From: an uncultured Clostridium sp.
GTDB taxonomy: Bacteria > Bacillota > Clostridia > TANB77 > CAG-508
Assembly: GCA_947426875.1 (NCBI GenBank)
Contig: CANEFU010000051.1
Coordinates: forward strand, 1-7,671
DNA: 7,671 bases
Direction of reading: 5' to 3'
The translations under genes and the position numbers were made by a program. The notes below the pieces were generated by a model. It saw only the letters and a program-made list of their open reading frames with translations, searched no databases and was not told the origin of the DNA. How positions within the stretch are numbered: the first letter of the stretch is position 1; every line of letters begins with the position of its first letter. Positions 6,445 to 7,671 of the stretch are shown here, one piece after another.

Positions 6445-6572
6445 AACAAATAGGGACAGTCTTATTTTGTTTCAGACATTAAGTAGAAAAATGTCGAAAA
6501 TGTAAATTTATGAATTAACAAAAAACGACAAAAAACCTGAAACAAAATAAGACTGTCCCTATTTGTTTCAAA
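6440..6572. repeat. 133-bp fold-back (REPIN/MITE-like) element with perfect 36-bp inverted arms
   Basis: Bases 6440-6475 and 6537-6572 are exact reverse complements over 36 bp, separated by a 61-base AT-rich core. Each arm is itself a near-palindrome: its central 31 bases pair 15 to 15 around one A with two mismatches, centred on GGGACAGTC. The core adds a TGTCG (6492-6496) / CGACA (6526-6530) pair and contains the exact heptamer TGTCGAA. The left arm contains the walJ TGA stop, and the right arm overlaps the first bases of the rlmH ribosome binding site AAAGGAG. No T run follows, so it does not look like an ordinary terminator. Two inverted REP-like palindromes joined by a spacer are the layout of REPINs moved by RAYT-type transposases; that identity is inference, since no transposase gene is in the window. 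I see no clear target duplication. Confidence 0.85.
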
Positions 6573-6585
6573 AGGAGCAAAAAAA

Positions 6586-7065
6586 ATGCTATCTGTTCAA
6601 ATTATTTGTGTTGGTAAATTAAAAGAGGTTTATTTAAAGTCTGCTATTGATGAGTATAGCAAAAGACTTTCTCGTTATTGTAAATTGGATTTTTTAGAGT
6701 TGCCTGATGAAAAAATACCTGAAAAGTTAAATTCAAATTTGTGCAATGAGATTAAGGATAAAGAGTGTTCTAATATTCTTCGCCATATCAAAAAAGATTC
6801 TTTTGTTATCGCTTTGGATTTAAAGGGTAAACAATTTACTTCAGAGGATTTTTCTTCTGAGATTGAAAAGATTTCTATGACTTCTAGCCATATTACTTTT
6901 ATTATTGGCGGTTCTTTGGGGTTAACGAATGAATTGTTAAATAAATGTCATTTAAAGTTGTGCTTTTCTAAAATGACTTTTCCTCATCAATTAATTAGAG
7001 TTTTCCTTTTAGAGCAAATTTTTAGAGCTTTTAAAATCTCTAATGGAGAAACTTATCATAGATAA
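6586..7065 (+). CDS. rlmH: 23S rRNA (pseudouridine(1915)-N3)-methyltransferase RlmH
   Basis: RlmH uses S-adenosylmethionine to methylate N3 of pseudouridine 1915 in helix 69 of 23S rRNA on the assembled 70S ribosome. The protein is 159 residues, the standard family length. It begins with the typical IICVGKLKE block (6-14). The SPOUT-fold SAM-binding knot is visible as FIIGGSLGL at 105-113, followed by SKMTFPHQLIRVFLLEQIFRA at about 128-148. The conserved C-terminal tail NGETYHR (153-159) supplies the Tyr-His pair used in catalysis and RNA binding. The start ATG has AAAGGAG with an 8-base spacer. It lies downstream of walJ on the same strand, as in the Bacillus walJ-htrA-rlmH order but without htrA. 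The fold-back element directly before it could affect its translation or mRNA processing. Confidence 0.97.
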   Translation: MLSVQIICVGKLKEVYLKSAIDEYSKRLSRYCKLDFLELPDEKIPEKLNSNLCNEIKDKECSNILRHIKKDSFVIALDLKGKQFTSEDFSSEIEKISMTSSHITFIIGGSLGLTNELLNKCHLKLCFSKMTFPHQLIRVFLLEQIFRAFKISNGETYHR

Positions 7066-7088
7066 TATAATACAATATAATATTTTAA

Positions 7089-7188
7089 TTGTAGAGAAAA
7101 TATAGCAAATTATAAATTATAGATTATAGGGGCGAACTAAAAGTTTTCGTTTCTATTTTTATTTTAATGGGGGATATTTTCTCTACAA
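7089..7188. repeat. 15-bp inverted repeat bounding a 100-bp non-coding segment
   Basis: Bases 7089-7103 (TTGTAGAGAAAATAT) and 7174-7188 are exact reverse complements, with 70 bases between them. The interior holds G-rich clusters (GGGGCG near 7129 and GGGGG near 7169) unusual in this AT-rich gap. It lies 24 bases after rlmH, has no T run after the stem and no coding frame of interest. It could be a small mobile element remnant, a structured RNA or a 3' UTR stem. Confidence 0.55.
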
Positions 7189-7262
7189 GAATAAAAACGT
7201 AATTAATGGGATATTTTTCTTTTTATTTCTTTGATTAGTCGATATTTTATAATTTTTCTAAC

Positions 7263-7337
7263 GACAAAAAAAATGGATATAAATAATAAGATTTTAATTA
7301 ACATGAAAAAATTATATCCTAATTTTTTCCATTTGTC
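7263..7337. terminator. Probable bidirectional terminator between rlmH and spmB
   Basis: GGATATAA (7275-7282) pairs with TTATATCC (7312-7319). The flanking A and T runs and the outer GACAAA / TTTGTC ends (7263-7268 and 7332-7337) extend the pairing with a small bulge. On the minus strand the stem is followed by ATTTTTTTT, and on the plus strand by TAATTTTTT, so it can serve both convergent genes. The loop of 29 bases is long for an intrinsic terminator, so efficiency is uncertain. Confidence 0.5.
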
Positions 7338-7347
7338 AACAAAAACT

Positions 7348-7671
7348 TTACGACATAATTCTACATATTCCCACACTTACCAAAATACCAACTACATCTG
7401 CTACAAGAGAAGCAAGTAACACAAATCTTGTCTTTTTTATTTTTACACAGCTGGTATAAATAGCAATTGTATATAAAGTGGTTTCTGTTGAACCCATAAT
7501 GGTGGATGCCATGATTCCAATGGTACTATCTACTCCATAATTCTTCATAATATCGGTTGCAACAGCAATTGAACCGCTTCCTGAAATTGGCCTTAGCATA
7601 GCTAATGGCATAATTTCGCTTGGAAAATGAATTACATTTAAAAGTGGTGTAATAAAACGAATTATAATGTC
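7348..7671 (-). CDS. spmB: Spore maturation protein SpmB, C-terminal part (N-terminus beyond window edge)
   Basis: SpmB is a membrane protein with a nucleoside-transporter-like gate domain. With SpmA it is needed for dehydration of the spore core and thus full heat resistance. The window holds 107 codons, open from base 7671 to the TAA at 7348; the family is about 175-180 residues, so roughly the first 70 residues are missing. Visible conserved blocks are PLAMLRPISGSGS at 22-34 and MGSTETTLY at 59-67 of the partial protein, both diagnostic of SpmB. A KIKKTR basic patch at 77-82 precedes a final hydrophobic helix at about 83-104. The ATG at 7611 is internal, since similarity to the family continues upstream in the same frame. 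spmA is expected just upstream, outside the window. The gene is convergent with rlmH. Confidence 0.9.
   Translation of the reverse strand, partial: DIIIRFITPLLNVIHFPSEIMPLAMLRPISGSGSIAVATDIMKNYGVDSTIGIMASTIMGSTETTLYTIAIYTSCVKIKKTRFVLLASLVADVVGILVSVGICRIMS

Noticed and set aside
6440..6572. Reading the fold-back element as a simple intrinsic terminator of walJ
   Set aside because: There is no T run after the stem, the loop is 61 bases, and each arm is itself palindromic, which is not terminator-like.
7089..7188. Reading the stem after rlmH as a known riboswitch
   Set aside because: No conserved core of a riboswitch class I know could be matched, and it lies downstream of rlmH with no gene on the same strand following it.
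7231..7419. Plus-strand 62-codon open frame after rlmH
   Set aside because: It has no ribosome binding site, runs through the terminator-like hairpin and overlaps the end of spmB on the other strand.

Overview
This window comes from a low-GC, endospore-forming Firmicute, most likely a clostridium-like gut or anaerobic lineage. The support is the strong A+T bias, AGGAGG-type ribosome binding sites, two sporulation genes (spoIIR and spmB), and the walJ/rlmH pair, all typical of Firmicutes. I see no tRNA, rRNA, CRISPR array, transposase or phage gene. It looks like chromosomal core sequence, not an accessory island.

Left part, minus strand (1-3436). A PgcA-like phospho-sugar mutase runs off the left edge. 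Upstream of it lies a UAP1-like (eukaryotic-type) UDP-N-acetylhexosamine/UDP-sugar pyrophosphorylase. Furthest upstream is an unrecognised, very charged 155-residue protein. Each of the three has its own predicted promoter, and hairpin terminators separate them, so they look like three adjacent single-gene units. The mutase can make hexose-1-phosphate and the pyrophosphorylase can turn a sugar-1-phosphate into a UDP-sugar, so the pair plausibly feeds envelope or glycan precursors. MurA, encoded nearby on the other strand, uses UDP-GlcNAc.

Middle and right part, plus strand (3638-7065). spoIIR diverges from the 155-residue gene across a 201-bp regulatory region. That region holds a near-consensus promoter for the minus-strand gene with a 15-bp palindrome on its -10, and an exact Spo0A-box heptamer just upstream of a possible spoIIR promoter. 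After spoIIR comes a strong hairpin, then murA (probably starting at TTG), then walJ 17 bp downstream, then rlmH. A 133-bp fold-back element with perfect 36-bp arms fills the gap between the walJ stop codon and the rlmH ribosome binding site.

Right end (7066-7671). An AT-rich non-coding stretch contains a 15-bp inverted repeat spanning 100 bp and a probable bidirectional terminator. It is followed by the C-terminal part of spmB on the minus strand, convergent with rlmH.

I did not find a convincing new multi-gene system. The features most worth a second look are the fold-back element between walJ and rlmH, the hairpin lying between any possible promoter and murA, the operator-like palindrome and Spo0A box in the spoIIR divergent region, and the eukaryotic-type UDP-sugar pyrophosphorylase.
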